45,937 bases of DNA from Crenobacter luteus (lineage in GTDB: Bacteria > Pseudomonadota > Gammaproteobacteria > Burkholderiales > Chromobacteriaceae), in the NCBI RefSeq assembly GCF_004345725.1, contig NZ_SLXG01000021.1:1-45937 (forward strand), in the 5' to 3' direction. Shown here piece by piece: positions 16,677 through 26,257 of the stretch; the stretch's first letter is position 1, and every line of letters begins with the position of its first letter. Under the pieces are notes generated by a model, which saw only the letters and a program-made list of their open reading frames with translations, was not told the DNA's origin and did not search any database. Position numbers and translations under genes: made by a program.

Positions 16677-18286
16677 AGACCGTACTTGCCTGAGTCGACC
16701 GGATAGTCCATCCAGTCCGCACCCTGCTGGCGCAGCATGAAGCGCGTGCCGTTCTGCATCACGACGGTACTCGCCGTTTCGGCCACGTAAGGGGTGGATG
16801 GCAGTCCGTCCAGATAGGCTGCCGGCTGATAGTCGCTGCCGAAGGGACTCTGACGGGCCATCTTCGCGAGGATGGCCGACACCGCGGTATAGCTGGCCGG
16901 TTGCTCGACCCTGACCTGGCTTACCGCTCTACCCGCACCGACGACCTTGATCGCTGCCGGCACCATGGTGATGGCCGGGGTCGGAATCTCGCGTAGCCCG
17001 GAGAATTGGAGCTTTTCGCCCCGCAGGGCGGCACCGTGTTCGGGCACCATCACGAGGATCACTTTCCGCTGCTCTTGTTCCAGCCGGTCGATGAAGCGGT
17101 CGAGGTCGTCGAACAGCTGCTTGGCACGCATGCGGTAGCTGTCCTGGCTGTTCAAGTGGCTCGCGCCGACCACGCGGTTGCCGTCATGCAGGCTGATGGT
17201 GTTGTAGAAGGCGGCCACGTGCGGGGCGCCGCCGGCTTGTCGCTGTTCCAGCCAGCGTTCGAGCACCGCTTGGTCATCGTAAATCGGCGAATTGTCGAAT
17301 GAAGTCATCGCGACCTTCAGTCCCTTGAGCGGCATCATCGGCAAGTTCAGGCGCCCCTCTTGGCGGATCAATTTCAGGAAGCCGTCGAAGTGGCCGTCGT
17401 GGTTGAGCGCCAGTTCGGTCTTGAAGCCTATCCTGGCCAGCTCTTCGAACAGGAAGCACTGTGGTGGGGCAGGTTCGTAAAGCCCCTTGTGGCTCGGCTG
17501 ACCGCAGTTGGCGCGCAGCACACGCAGCGCGGCCGGGCCGCTGTAGGCCGTAGCCGTGTTGAAGCGGGTGAACAGGATATCGAAGCGCGACAGCAGTGGA
17601 TGGTGGTCGAGTTCGACCGTGCGCAGGTCGTCCCACGCGAGCGAGCAGACGTGGATCAGCAGGATGTCGAAGCCTGGGTCGGCCAGCGGCCCGCCGAAGG
17701 CCACACGGCGTTGTCCTTCGTCCTTGTAGAACGCTTCGAGCTTGTCGTCGAGCGACTGGACCGCCCGGCCTTCGCCCGGAGCAGCCTGCCCTGCGGGGGC
17801 GGTAGCGGGTGGCGGACGGTAGGCGGACCACAGCTGCGAGCCGCAGACCCACAGCATGGCCATCATCACCAGGGTTCCCACGCGCAGGTAGCGGGAAACT
17901 AGCGCGTAGCCCGCCGCAAGCGCGATCAGGAAGGCGATCGCGCCAGGCTTGACCACGCGACCGGCCAGTTCGAGCAGATAGCCGGCGCTGAATCCCTGCA
18001 TCACCTTGAGCTGCTCGAGCAGCTGCATGAAAGGCGGCAGGAATGCATCGTGGTAAAGGAGCGCGATGGCCGCCGCCGCCGCCAGCCCGTGGCGCAGCCG
18101 CCGCCGGAGTCGTCCCGCGACGGGCAGGAGCAGTAGCAGCGCGAAGGCGAGGTTGGGCAGAGGATGGAAGGCGATCAGGCCCTGCCAGAACAGCAGCAAT
18201 TTGATGACGAAATAGAGGCTCCAGACGCCGAGTCCGCCAGAGCGGGGCGCCGGGGTGCCGGGAAGGTCGAGCGAGGGCGTGGTCAT
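16673..18286 (-). CDS. bcsG: Cellulose phosphoethanolamine transferase BcsG
   Basis: The protein has 537 residues (559 in E. coli). ATG 18286 overlaps the bcsF stop (ATGA). Several N-terminal membrane helices (residues ~20-150) precede a periplasmic alkaline-phosphatase-type domain. The zinc/catalytic residues known from E. coli BcsG are recognisable: Cys214 in [11 protein letters not shown], nucleophile Ser249 in TATAYSGPA, His367 in TISLHDGN, and Glu416-His417 in MVPEHGAAL. It moves phosphoethanolamine from phosphatidylethanolamine onto nascent cellulose. Its TAG stop lies inside the CTAG target of the IS5 element, and removing the element in silico leaves the same stop, so the protein is intact. 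Confidence 0.95.
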   Translation of the reverse strand: MTTPSLDLPGTPAPRSGGLGVWSLYFVIKLLLFWQGLIAFHPLPNLAFALLLLLPVAGRLRRRLRHGLAAAAAIALLYHDAFLPPFMQLLEQLKVMQGFSAGYLLELAGRVVKPGAIAFLIALAAGYALVSRYLRVGTLVMMAMLWVCGSQLWSAYRPPPATAPAGQAAPGEGRAVQSLDDKLEAFYKDEGQRRVAFGGPLADPGFDILLIHVCSLAWDDLRTVELDHHPLLSRFDILFTRFNTATAYSGPAALRVLRANCGQPSHKGLYEPAPPQCFLFEELARIGFKTELALNHDGHFDGFLKLIRQEGRLNLPMMPLKGLKVAMTSFDNSPIYDDQAVLERWLEQRQAGGAPHVAAFYNTISLHDGNRVVGASHLNSQDSYRMRAKQLFDDLDRFIDRLEQEQRKVILVMVPEHGAALRGEKLQFSGLREIPTPAITMVPAAIKVVGAGRAVSQVRVEQPASYTAVSAILAKMARQSPFGSDYQPAAYLDGLPSTPYVAETASTVVMQNGTRFMLRQQGADWMDYPVDSGKYGL

Positions 18287-18504
18287 GGTTTGCGTTGTGG
18301 GGCGCCTGAGCACTTGTCGTGTCGTGCCGTCGCCCGGTTCTGATAAGGGTGGATTTCGAAGTGGCGCAGCCTGCCGTGCTTCGCCCTCAGCAGGGAGCGC
18401 AGCCAGGGTAGTAGCCGGGCGTGTAGCAGATAGCCAGCGATCAGGCTGGCGACGGCGGTGAACAGCAGCAGGAACTGCTGGGCGCTCAGTTCTGGGTTCA
18501 GCAT
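18283..18504 (-). CDS. bcsF: BcsF-like small membrane protein
   Basis: The protein has 73 residues (63 in E. coli). It has one membrane helix (FLLLFTAVASLIAGYLLHARL) followed by a basic cytoplasmic tail. ATG 18504 overlaps the bcsE stop by 7 bases and its stop overlaps the bcsG start by 4. In E. coli BcsF anchors c-di-GMP-bound BcsE at the membrane near BcsA and BcsG. Sequence identity in this family is low, so the name rests on size, topology and exact position between bcsE and bcsG. Confidence 0.8.
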   Translation of the reverse strand: MLNPELSAQQFLLLFTAVASLIAGYLLHARLLPWLRSLLRAKHGRLRHFEIHPYQNRATARHDKCSGAPQRKP

Positions 18505-20120
18505 GGCGAGGTATCCGCGATAGAGCCGGGGCGACGCGGTAGCGAAATGCGTTCGGGCAGCTGCTGTGGCGTTTCGCGCCGTGGGGCAAGGCGCGCTGGC
18601 TGCGGCGTCGTTTGTTGTTCGTGGATGGCACCGCTCAGGTCGTCCAGTCGGGCGAAGCCGTCCTGGAGACGGAAGCGTTTGAGGGCTTGCCGGATACTGT
18701 CCGGATCAAGGCTGCGCACCTCGTCCACGAACAGTTCCCCGAGCGGGAGCCGGAACAAGTGGTGCAGAGCCGTGTCGACGTCGCTGTTGCGGCAGGCGAA
18801 CAGGAAGAGGTAGACATGCTCCCCGTCGGCGCAGCATAGGTCGCCGGCACGCTTGAAGCGGCACAGTCGCAGCGCGTCGAGCGGGCGGATGCCTGGGGCG
18901 GGCTTCAGGCGGATCCACGCGTTGTGGATGCCGATGGTGCGACTGCGCTCGACGACGGCGCTGACCGCGGCGGCGAAGCGCGCGGGAGGCAGGTAGCCGC
19001 GGTCGCTTTCGGGGAGGCTTGCCGCGAACAAGGCGTTGTGCTCCCCGTCGAGCGGTCCGTGGAAGACGGCCTGCTGCAGCGAGTCGGTCAGGCTGAGCAC
19101 GCTGTTGAATCCCAGTTCGGCGGGCAGGACCGCGTTGGCCCCCAGGTTGAGCAGAAGTTGCTCGTCGCTGTGACGCAGCCGGCTGTTGCCGATCTCCCGG
19201 ACTAGGATCTTCAGTTGTCTGCCGCAGCGCAGGCGTAACCTGTGCACCATCTCAGGCAGCCCGGTGTTGTCGGCCGAGTCAAACAGCACGGTGGCCGCGA
19301 CGGCGTCGGCGGCAGCGTCCAGCAGGGCGGCGCGGTTGTCGAACAGTTGCCAGTTGGGCGGCGGCGCCAGGCTGTCGGGCAGGCTGGCGCGCGTCGCCAG
19401 AACCCTAAGCCGGTCGTGGGCGACGGAGGGAGGCGGGGCGACGTCGGCCGAGGGTGACGCCGCGACGTGCAGCCGGCCGTCTGGTGCCTGCGTCAGCGGG
19501 AAGAGGTCGGCTGCCTCGCCGGTCCACCCTTTCCAGTGCCGGATCTGCCAGGTGTAGTGGCCCCGCCGTACGGCCTGGCCGATGGCTAAGCCGGCGCAGT
19601 CGCCGCCGAGCCGTTCGAGCAGCGTCAGTTGCAGCAGGTCGAGGCGTTGCGCGGCGAATAGCAGCAACAGGGTGTGGCCGGTCGTCGCGGTCCAGCGCAG
19701 CAGGTGCTGTAGCCGGTGTTGGGCCGCGATGCCGTCGTCCAGCGGCAGGTAGGACTCGGCATCGTCGAGCGCAAGCAGCATCGGGCCGTCTGCCGGTTTT
19801 AGCCGGCGCCGGTAGGTGGCGAGCTCGGCCAACTGCCGCACCAGGCGGCCGGGGGGGGCGGCGCGCGACTCACGCGGCGCGAGCAGTGCCGCGCTGCCGG
19901 CTTCGAGGCGGGCGTCCAGCCCTGCCGTGTCGGGCAGCATCGCCGGGTCTGCCCGGCTGACGAGCAGCAAGGGGCGTCCGACGCCAGCCGGAAGGTTGCC
20001 GAATAGCAGGGCGCGTACCAGCGGCGGCGATTCGCTCGCCAGCAGGTAGACGGCGCCGTCCTCGAGGCCGGAAGCGGTTGTGTCGAGTCCGGCAATCCCA
20101 AGCGTTTGTGGAGTTTGCAT
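18498..20120 (-). CDS. bcsE: Cellulose biosynthesis c-di-GMP receptor BcsE
   Basis: The protein has 540 residues (523 in E. coli). The start MQTPQTLGIAGL at 20120 lacks a strong Shine-Dalgarno; the frame stays open a further 47 codons upstream into AT-rich DNA of non-coding character, so 20120 is preferred. The N-terminal half is a degenerate RecA-like domain (AVYLLASESPPLVRALLFGNL; LLALDDAESYLPLDD). The C-terminal GIL (GGDEF I-site-like) domain carries the c-di-GMP-binding RxGD motif as RAGD at 424-427 in LCRFKRAGDLCC. BcsE is cytosolic, binds c-di-GMP and boosts cellulose synthesis through BcsF, BcsR and BcsQ. It heads the bcsE-F-G operon divergent from bcsR. Confidence 0.93.
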   Translation of the reverse strand: MQTPQTLGIAGLDTTASGLEDGAVYLLASESPPLVRALLFGNLPAGVGRPLLLVSRADPAMLPDTAGLDARLEAGSAALLAPRESRAAPPGRLVRQLAELATYRRRLKPADGPMLLALDDAESYLPLDDGIAAQHRLQHLLRWTATTGHTLLLLFAAQRLDLLQLTLLERLGGDCAGLAIGQAVRRGHYTWQIRHWKGWTGEAADLFPLTQAPDGRLHVAASPSADVAPPPSVAHDRLRVLATRASLPDSLAPPPNWQLFDNRAALLDAAADAVAATVLFDSADNTGLPEMVHRLRLRCGRQLKILVREIGNSRLRHSDEQLLLNLGANAVLPAELGFNSVLSLTDSLQQAVFHGPLDGEHNALFAASLPESDRGYLPPARFAAAVSAVVERSRTIGIHNAWIRLKPAPGIRPLDALRLCRFKRAGDLCCADGEHVYLFLFACRNSDVDTALHHLFRLPLGELFVDEVRSLDPDSIRQALKRFRLQDGFARLDDLSGAIHEQQTTPQPARLAPRRETPQQLPERISLPRRPGSIADTSPC

Positions 20121-20477
20121 ATCGGGAGCGCCGTGCTGGAAGCAGGGCGCTGGGTCCTTCGCGTGTGCGGTGTTGTCAGGATGGGATTTTGAAGGGAAGG
20201 TTTCTATGCTTTTTAACTTAACATTGGGCAAAAAATATTCTTTTGTACTATTCCATTTCACGAAATTTTGGTACGATTTGCAAGTGCTTTTTAATTTTGG
20301 TTAAACGAATTGCTTCTGGGGGCTGGGTGGGCGGGCAGTCGAGCCGGCCTTGGGTGTTCACACAACAGATTATCCCGGAAATTCGCGTTTTGTCGCGGGG
20401 CGTGTGCTCACGAGTCCGCGCCCCTGAGGCTGTCGCCGCCCAGCTTCGCGGGCCCTTGGCCAAACAAGAACAACATC
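20121..20477. promoter_or_regulatory. Divergent bcsE / bcsR control region
   Basis: These 357 bases lie between the two cellulose operons. Bases ~20195-20310 are A+T-rich with poly-T and poly-A runs, unlike the flanks, and are the likely site of both promoters. I could not settle on a -35/-10 pair or an operator with confidence. Short frames in it have no ribosome sites or recognisable products. Confidence 0.45.
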
Positions 20478-20657
20478 ATGCAAGAAGACATCGAGCGCTT
20501 GTGCGTTCATTTGTATCAGCCCGACTTTCGTTTCCACGAACTGCGCCTGAGCGAGGCCGCCGAGGCGGCCTGCCAGCGCTGGCCATTGCTGCGCTCGATC
20601 AGCGCCGGGGCGCCGTCCGAGCCCGAGCGGCAGGAAGCCGGCGCGCTGCCGGCCTGA
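20478..20657 (+). CDS. bcsR: Cellulose biosynthesis regulator BcsR
   Basis: The protein has 59 residues (62 in E. coli). It is all-helical in appearance, with a charged N-terminus and the hallmark C-terminal RWPLLRSI motif, matching KRWPLL in E. coli BcsR. BcsR pairs with BcsQ and stabilises the c-di-GMP-loaded BcsE-BcsQ complex beneath BcsA. The Shine-Dalgarno is weak (AAGAA). It is the first gene of the plus-strand operon, 10 bases before bcsQ, as in enterobacteria. Confidence 0.82.
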   Translation: MQEDIERLCVHLYQPDFRFHELRLSEAAEAACQRWPLLRSISAGAPSEPERQEAGALPA

Positions 20658-20667
20658 AAGGGGCGAT

Positions 20668-21423
20668 GTGTCGATACTCGCAATAACGGGAATCAAGGGC
20701 GGCGTTGGCTGCACGACGGTGGCAGCCGGGCTTGCGGCGGTTTGGGCGAGGCAGGCGCAGCCGGTGCTGGCGCTCGACCTGTGTCGCCGCAATCTGCTGC
20801 GTCTGCACTTCGGCCAGGACTGGAGCGAGCGGGACGGTTGGTTCGGTCGCCTCGCCGCGGGCGACGATTGGAGCGAGGCCGCGTGGCGGACGCCGGGCGG
20901 CATCCTGTTCGTTCCCCACGGTGCCTCGGCGCCGGACGAGGTCCCGGCTGCGCTCTACGATGCCCGCTGGCTGGCCGGCGAGCTGGAGCGGCTGGCGCTG
21001 CCTGCCGCCTGCCGCCTGCTGCTGGACACGCCGGGCGTACCAGGTCCCGCGCGCAGCCAGGCGATGGCCGCCGCCGACCGGGTGCTGGTCGTGCTGGCAC
21101 CGGAGCCTGTCTCGTGCGGTCTGCTGCGCCCGCTCGAGGTCGAGCTGCGCCGCCACGGGATCGGGCCGGACAGGTTACTCTTCGTGCTAAACGGCTTCGA
21201 TCCTAGTCGACAGCTCGACCGCGACGTCGAACTGCTGCTGCGTGAAACCTTGGCCGAGCGCTTGGCGCCGCTGCCGGTCTGCCGCGATGAGGCGGTGCGC
21301 GAGGCGCTGGCCATGCAGCAGCTGCTGCCCGACTACGCGCCCTACAGCCAGGCGGTGGACGACTTCCTGCAACTGGCGGCTTGGCTGGCCGTGCGACTGG
21401 CGGCTGGGACGGAGGGGAGATGA
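20668..21423 (+). CDS. bcsQ: BcsQ, ParA/MinD-type ATPase of the cellulose synthase complex
   Basis: The protein has 251 residues and starts at GTG (20668), preceded by AAAGGGG. It has a deviant Walker A, KGGVGCTT, at residues 10-17, with the signature first Lys of MinD/ParA proteins. Switch-like segments are LALDLCRRNLLRLHFG and LLLDTPGVPGPA. BcsQ dimerises on ATP, localises cellulose synthesis to the pole in E. coli and is needed for production. The stop overlaps the bcsA start (ATGA). Confidence 0.93.
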   Translation: MSILAITGIKGGVGCTTVAAGLAAVWARQAQPVLALDLCRRNLLRLHFGQDWSERDGWFGRLAAGDDWSEAAWRTPGGILFVPHGASAPDEVPAALYDARWLAGELERLALPAACRLLLDTPGVPGPARSQAMAAADRVLVVLAPEPVSCGLLRPLEVELRRHGIGPDRLLFVLNGFDPSRQLDRDVELLLRETLAERLAPLPVCRDEAVREALAMQQLLPDYAPYSQAVDDFLQLAAWLAVRLAAGTEGR

Positions 21424-23990
21424 GCGCGCGCCTGACCCGTTGCCTGCTGGCCTGCGGCTGGGTGCGTCACCCCGACGACGCCCGCTCCCTCGTCGCGCTG
21501 CTGCTCAGCTTGTTCTTCGTGCCGCCCGCCGATGGCTGGCGCGCATGGGCAAGGCGGAGCCGCTGCTATTTCCCGCACGTGAATTTCGACCGCCCCGGCC
21601 CCGCCGACTTGGTGCGCGTTGCGCTGCAGTGCCTGTGGCTGCTGACGGTGCGCTCGCCGCAAGGCCGGAGCAAGGCTGGCTCGACGTGGCTGGACTGGTC
21701 GCGCGCAGCGGCGCAACGGGCGCGTGACCGCGCCGGCCGGGTTGCGCTGACGGTGCAGCGGCGCTTTCCCGGGCTCTTCGGGCCAGACCGTCTGCGGGCT
21801 GGGGTCGAGCACGCTGCGTTGCATCCTCTGTGGGACCACCGCTTGGTGCGCTACGCCAGCTACGCGCTGGCGCTGCTACTGGCGGTGGTGTGCATCAGCA
21901 CCCCGTTTGGCGTCGCGTCGCAGGCGTTGTTCGTTCTGCTGCTGTTCGCCGTCGCGCTCTGGGTGAATCGCTTGCCCGGCCCGGTGCCGACGCTGATCCT
22001 GATCGTGTTCTCGATCACTGTGTCCACCCGCTATATGTGGTGGCGGGTGAGCGCGACGATCAACGACGATACGATGGCGAACCTGATCGCGAGCCTCATC
22101 CTGCTCGGCGCCGAGCTCTACGCGTGGCTGGTGCTACTGCTCGGGTTCTTCCAGGCCTCGTGGATGCTGCGCCGCCGGGTCGTCGCACTGCCGGCTGACA
22201 GCTCGCGTTGGCCGAGCGTCGACGTGTTCATCCCGACCTACAACGAACCGCTGCGCGTGCTGAAGCCGACCGTGCTCGCCGCCCGCGCGATCGACTGGCC
22301 CCGCGACAGGCTCGGGGTTTACATCCTCGACGACGGCGGTCGCGAAGAAGTGCGGCGTTTCGCCGCCGAGGCCGGCGTCGGCTACATCGCCCGCGAGCGG
22401 CACGACCATGCGAAGGCGGGCAATATCAACCATGCGCTGACGCTGACCGACGGCGAGTACGTCGCGATCTTCGACTGCGACCACATCCCGGCGCGATCTT
22501 TCCTGCAGGTGGCGATGGGCGGTTTTTTGAAGGACGAGCGACTGGCGCTGGTGCAGACACCGCACCATTTCTTCTCGCCCGACCCGTTCGAGCGCAACTT
22601 GCAGACCTTCCGCAAGGTGCCGAACGAGGGCGAGCTGTTCTACGGTCGGGTGCAGGACGGCAACGACCTGTGGAACGCCACCTTTTTCTGCGGCTCGTGC
22701 GCGGTGCTGCGCCGCGGGCCGCTGGAGGAGATCGGCGGCATCGCGGTCGAGACGGTCACCGAGGACGCGCACACCTCGCTAAAACTGCACCGGCGCGGCT
22801 ACCACTCGGCCTACCTCAATGTCGTGCAGGCCGCCGGCCTTGCGACCGAGAGCCTGTCGGCGCACATCGGCCAGCGCATCCGCTGGGCGCGCGGCATGAC
22901 GCAGATCTTCCGCACCGACAACCCGCTGTTCGGCCGCGGGCTGTCGCTGGCGCAGCGGCTCTGCTACAGCAACGCCATGCTGCACTTCCTGTACGGCGTG
23001 CCGCGCGTCGTCTTCCTGACCGCGCCGCTGGCCTTCCTGCTGCTGCATGCCTACACCATCTATGCGCCGGCGCTGGCGATCCTGCTCTACGTGCTGCCGC
23101 ACATGGTGTTTGCGACCCTGACCAACTCGCGGATGCACGGCCGCTTCCGCCGCTCGTTCTGGGGCGAGATTTACGAGACGGTGCTGGCCTGGTACATCAC
23201 GCTGCCGACCACGATCGCGCTGCTGTTTCCGAAGCTGGGCAAGTTCAACGTCACCGCCAAGGGCGGGCTGGTCGAACAGAGCTATTTCGACTGGGGCATC
23301 ACCAAGCCCTACCTGGTGCTGATGCTGCTGAACGTCGTCGGCGTGCTGGCGGGCGTCTATCGCCTGGCGACCGGGCCGGCCGATGAGGTCGGCACCGTGC
23401 TGGTGAACATGGCCTGGACCGGCTACAACCTGTTCCTGCTCGGCGCCGCGCTGGCGGTGGCCAAGGAGGCTCGCCAGGTCCGGGTAGCGCATCGCATCCC
23501 AGCGCGGCTGCCGCTGACTCTGCACCTGCCCGACGGCAAGTGTCTGCCTTGCCATACGATCGATTACTCAGAGGGCGGCATGGCTATCGAACTCCCGCAG
23601 CCCTTGAAGCTGGCGCCGGACTCCCCGCTCTCCGTGTCGATGCGCCGCAGCGGCCGCAGCTTCGCCTTTCCGTGCCGAACCGTCTTCGTCCGCGGCACGC
23701 GTCTGAGCCTGCGCTTCGCCGGCCTCACGCTCGAGCAGGAAATGGACCTCGTGCAATGCACGTTCGCGCGCGCCGACGCCTGGCTGCGCGACGAAGAACG
23801 CCAGCCCGAGCGAAGCGCCGTCGATGGCCTGCGCGACATCTTCCGTCTCGGCTGGACGGGCTACCGCCTGCTCCTCGCGCAGGGGCTCGAGTCGACGAGC
23901 CCGCGGCGCGCCCGCTGGAGCCGGGCCGCGCGCCGCGTCGCCAGCCTGCTTCCCCGCCAGCCGGTTTTCCCCCTAGAAGGACATTCATGA
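21420..23990 (+). CDS. bcsA: Cellulose synthase catalytic subunit BcsA
   Basis: The protein has 856 residues (872 in E. coli). ATG 21420 is preceded by GGAGGGGAG. An N-terminal region and membrane helices precede a GT2 domain with PTYNEP from ~272, DDGG at ~304, DCD at ~352, TED at 447-449 and QRIRW (QxxRW) at 485-489. More membrane helices follow, then a PilZ domain with RVAHR (RxxxR) at 688-692 and DYSEGG (DxSxxG), so c-di-GMP activation is expected. It polymerises UDP-glucose into beta-1,4-glucan and passes it through the inner membrane to BcsB. All key residues are present. Confidence 0.98.
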   Translation: MSARLTRCLLACGWVRHPDDARSLVALLLSLFFVPPADGWRAWARRSRCYFPHVNFDRPGPADLVRVALQCLWLLTVRSPQGRSKAGSTWLDWSRAAAQRARDRAGRVALTVQRRFPGLFGPDRLRAGVEHAALHPLWDHRLVRYASYALALLLAVVCISTPFGVASQALFVLLLFAVALWVNRLPGPVPTLILIVFSITVSTRYMWWRVSATINDDTMANLIASLILLGAELYAWLVLLLGFFQASWMLRRRVVALPADSSRWPSVDVFIPTYNEPLRVLKPTVLAARAIDWPRDRLGVYILDDGGREEVRRFAAEAGVGYIARERHDHAKAGNINHALTLTDGEYVAIFDCDHIPARSFLQVAMGGFLKDERLALVQTPHHFFSPDPFERNLQTFRKVPNEGELFYGRVQDGNDLWNATFFCGSCAVLRRGPLEEIGGIAVETVTEDAHTSLKLHRRGYHSAYLNVVQAAGLATESLSAHIGQRIRWARGMTQIFRTDNPLFGRGLSLAQRLCYSNAMLHFLYGVPRVVFLTAPLAFLLLHAYTIYAPALAILLYVLPHMVFATLTNSRMHGRFRRSFWGEIYETVLAWYITLPTTIALLFPKLGKFNVTAKGGLVEQSYFDWGITKPYLVLMLLNVVGVLAGVYRLATGPADEVGTVLVNMAWTGYNLFLLGAALAVAKEARQVRVAHRIPARLPLTLHLPDGKCLPCHTIDYSEGGMAIELPQPLKLAPDSPLSVSMRRSGRSFAFPCRTVFVRGTRLSLRFAGLTLEQEMDLVQCTFARADAWLRDEERQPERSAVDGLRDIFRLGWTGYRLLLAQGLESTSPRRARWSRAARRVASLLPRQPVFPLEGHS

Positions 23991-26254
23991 AGCGCCCCGT
24001 GCTACTTTCCTTGCTGGCCATGGCGTTGGCCGCTCCGCTGGCCGCCGCCCCGTTGTCCGGCGCCTCCCCCGTCCCCGGCGCCGCGGCGGAGCGTGCGCCG
24101 GCCTCGGCCCAGCCGCCGGTCGCCGAGCGGACGCTGAGCTTCCGCCAGCTCGGCGCGTCGTCGCCGCTCAGCCTCAGGGGCGGAAACGGCGTCGCCGGGG
24201 TCAACTTCGGCAGTCGCGCCGACGAGGTGATCACGCAGGCCCGGCTCAAGCTGCGCTACACCTATTCGCCGTCGATGTTGGCCGAGCTCTCGCACGTCAA
24301 GGTGCTGCTCAACGACGAGGTGGTCGCGGTGCTGCCGCTGCCCAAGGAGCGCGGCGGCGTGCAGCAGGAGGCCGAGCTGCCGCTGGATGCGCGTCTGCTG
24401 GCCGACTTCAACCGGCTGCAGTTCCAGCTGGTCGGCCACTACACCCAGCAGTGCGAGGATCCGGCGCACAGCAGCCTGTGGGCGCAGATCAGCAACGCCA
24501 GCGAGCTGACGCTCGTCGCGCAGTCGTTGCCGCTGGTCGACGACCTGTCTCGCTTCCCTGAGCCATTCTTCGACCGTCGCGACTTCGGCCGGCTGACGCT
24601 GCCCTTCGTGTTTGGCGAGCGGCCGTCGTTCGGCACCCTGCGGGCGGCCGGCGTGCTGTCGTCGTGGTTCGGTGCGGCGGCGCAGTGGCGCGGCGCGCGC
24701 TTCCCCGCCTACTTGGGTGGCCTGCCCGACCGCCAGCACGCGGTGGTGTTCGCCACCAACGGCGAGCGTCCGGCCTTTCTCGCCAGCTATCCGCCGGTCG
24801 GCGCGCCGACGGTCGCCGTCGTTTCCCACCCGGCGCAGCCGGAGCGCAAGCTGCTGCTGGTGCTGGGGCGCGATGACAAGGACCTGAAGCAGGCCGCCGA
24901 CGCGCTGGTGCTCGGCCAGGCCGCGATGACCGGCCAGAAGGTGACGATCGGACGGGTCAGCCTCGACGCGCCGCGCCAGCCCTATGACGCGCCCAACTGG
25001 GTGCGGCTCGACCGGCCGACCAAGTTCGGCGAGTTGGTGACCGCTCCGCAGGAGCTGGAGGTCGCCGGCCAGCTACCCGACCCGATCCGCGTCAACCTGC
25101 GTGTGCCGGCCGATCTCTTCACCTGGCGCAGCCGCGGCATCCCGATCGGACTGAAATTCCGCTACACCGCGCCGGCAAAGTCCGACGGCTCGCAGCTGTC
25201 GGTGGGAGTCAACGGCAACTTCGTGCAGAGCTTCGGCCTGCGCCCGGCGGGGCAGGGCGGCGAGCAGTCGTCGCTGCGCCTGCCGCTGCTAGGGGACGGG
25301 CTGTTCGGCGCTGCCAACGAGGTGCTGCTGCCTGCCTTCCGCGTCGGCAGCCGCAACCAGCTTCAGTTCCAGTACGCGTTCGAGCTGCAGAAAGAGGGCA
25401 ACTGCAACGGTACCGTCAACGACAACTTCCGCGCGGCGATCGATCCGGACTCGGAGATCGACTTCAGCGGCTACCCGCACTTCGCGACGATGCCCAACCT
25501 CGGCTTCTTCGCCAATTCCGGTTACCCGTTCACCCGGTATGCCGACCTCTCGGACAGTGTGCTGGTGCTGCCGGCGACGCCGTCGGCGCAGGACGTCGAA
25601 ACGCTGTTGACCCTGCTGGGCCGGATGGGCGAATCGACCGGCTATCCGGCGCTGCGCTACCGGCTGATCGCTCCGGCGCAGATCGGCTCGGCCAAGGACG
25701 CCGACCTGCTGGTGATCGGCGCTGCCGCGCAGCAGCCGCTGCTGGCGGGCTGGCGCGACCGCCTGCCGACCGTGATCGACGGCGCGGCGCGGCGCGTCGC
25801 CGACGGCGACCGTTTCTTCCGGCAGACTGCCGGCTGGCACGGGCCCGATACGCCCGCCGATACCGCCGTGCGCGGCCAGGCCGAGATCCGCGCTCAGGGC
25901 CGGCTCGCTGCGCTGCTCGGCTTCGAGTCGCCGTACAGCCCGGGGCGCAGCGTCGTCGTCGTGACCGGCTCGGAGCCGGCCGCGCTCGGCGAGGCGCTCG
26001 ACGCGCTTGGGGACGACGCCAGGATCGCCCGCATGTACGGCAGCGCCGTGCTGATCCGCGCCGGCCAGGTCGACAGCCAGCTCGTCGGCCCCACCTACCA
26101 GGTCGGCAAGCTGCCCTTGTGGACCTGGGTGTGGTTCTACCTGTCGGAGCGGCCCATCCTGCTGGCGCTGATGGCCATCCTGGCGGTTTGCACCTTCGCC
26201 TTCGCGATCCTGCGCCTGCTCAAGGCGGTTGCCGCGCGCCGCCTAGAGGACTGA
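23987..26254 (+). CDS. bcsB: Cellulose synthase periplasmic subunit BcsB
   Basis: The protein has 755 residues (779 in E. coli). It starts with an ATGA overlap on bcsA and AGAAGG upstream. It has a Sec signal peptide (MKRPVLLSLLAMALAAPLAA), alternating carbohydrate-binding-like and flavodoxin-like domains and one C-terminal membrane anchor (LLALMAILAVCTFAFAILRLL). Family segments such as HYTQQCEDPAHSSLWAQIS and ELQKEGNCNGTVNDNFRAAIDPDSEIDFS in outline are clear. It guides the glucan through the periplasm and its C-terminal helix is needed for BcsA activity. Next to it, bcsZ starts 3 bases later. Confidence 0.97.
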   Translation: MKRPVLLSLLAMALAAPLAAAPLSGASPVPGAAAERAPASAQPPVAERTLSFRQLGASSPLSLRGGNGVAGVNFGSRADEVITQARLKLRYTYSPSMLAELSHVKVLLNDEVVAVLPLPKERGGVQQEAELPLDARLLADFNRLQFQLVGHYTQQCEDPAHSSLWAQISNASELTLVAQSLPLVDDLSRFPEPFFDRRDFGRLTLPFVFGERPSFGTLRAAGVLSSWFGAAAQWRGARFPAYLGGLPDRQHAVVFATNGERPAFLASYPPVGAPTVAVVSHPAQPERKLLLVLGRDDKDLKQAADALVLGQAAMTGQKVTIGRVSLDAPRQPYDAPNWVRLDRPTKFGELVTAPQELEVAGQLPDPIRVNLRVPADLFTWRSRGIPIGLKFRYTAPAKSDGSQLSVGVNGNFVQSFGLRPAGQGGEQSSLRLPLLGDGLFGAANEVLLPAFRVGSRNQLQFQYAFELQKEGNCNGTVNDNFRAAIDPDSEIDFSGYPHFATMPNLGFFANSGYPFTRYADLSDSVLVLPATPSAQDVETLLTLLGRMGESTGYPALRYRLIAPAQIGSAKDADLLVIGAAAQQPLLAGWRDRLPTVIDGAARRVADGDRFFRQTAGWHGPDTPADTAVRGQAEIRAQGRLAALLGFESPYSPGRSVVVVTGSEPAALGEALDALGDDARIARMYGSAVLIRAGQVDSQLVGPTYQVGKLPLWTWVWFYLSERPILLALMAILAVCTFAFAILRLLKAVAARRLED

Positions 26255-26257
26255 GTC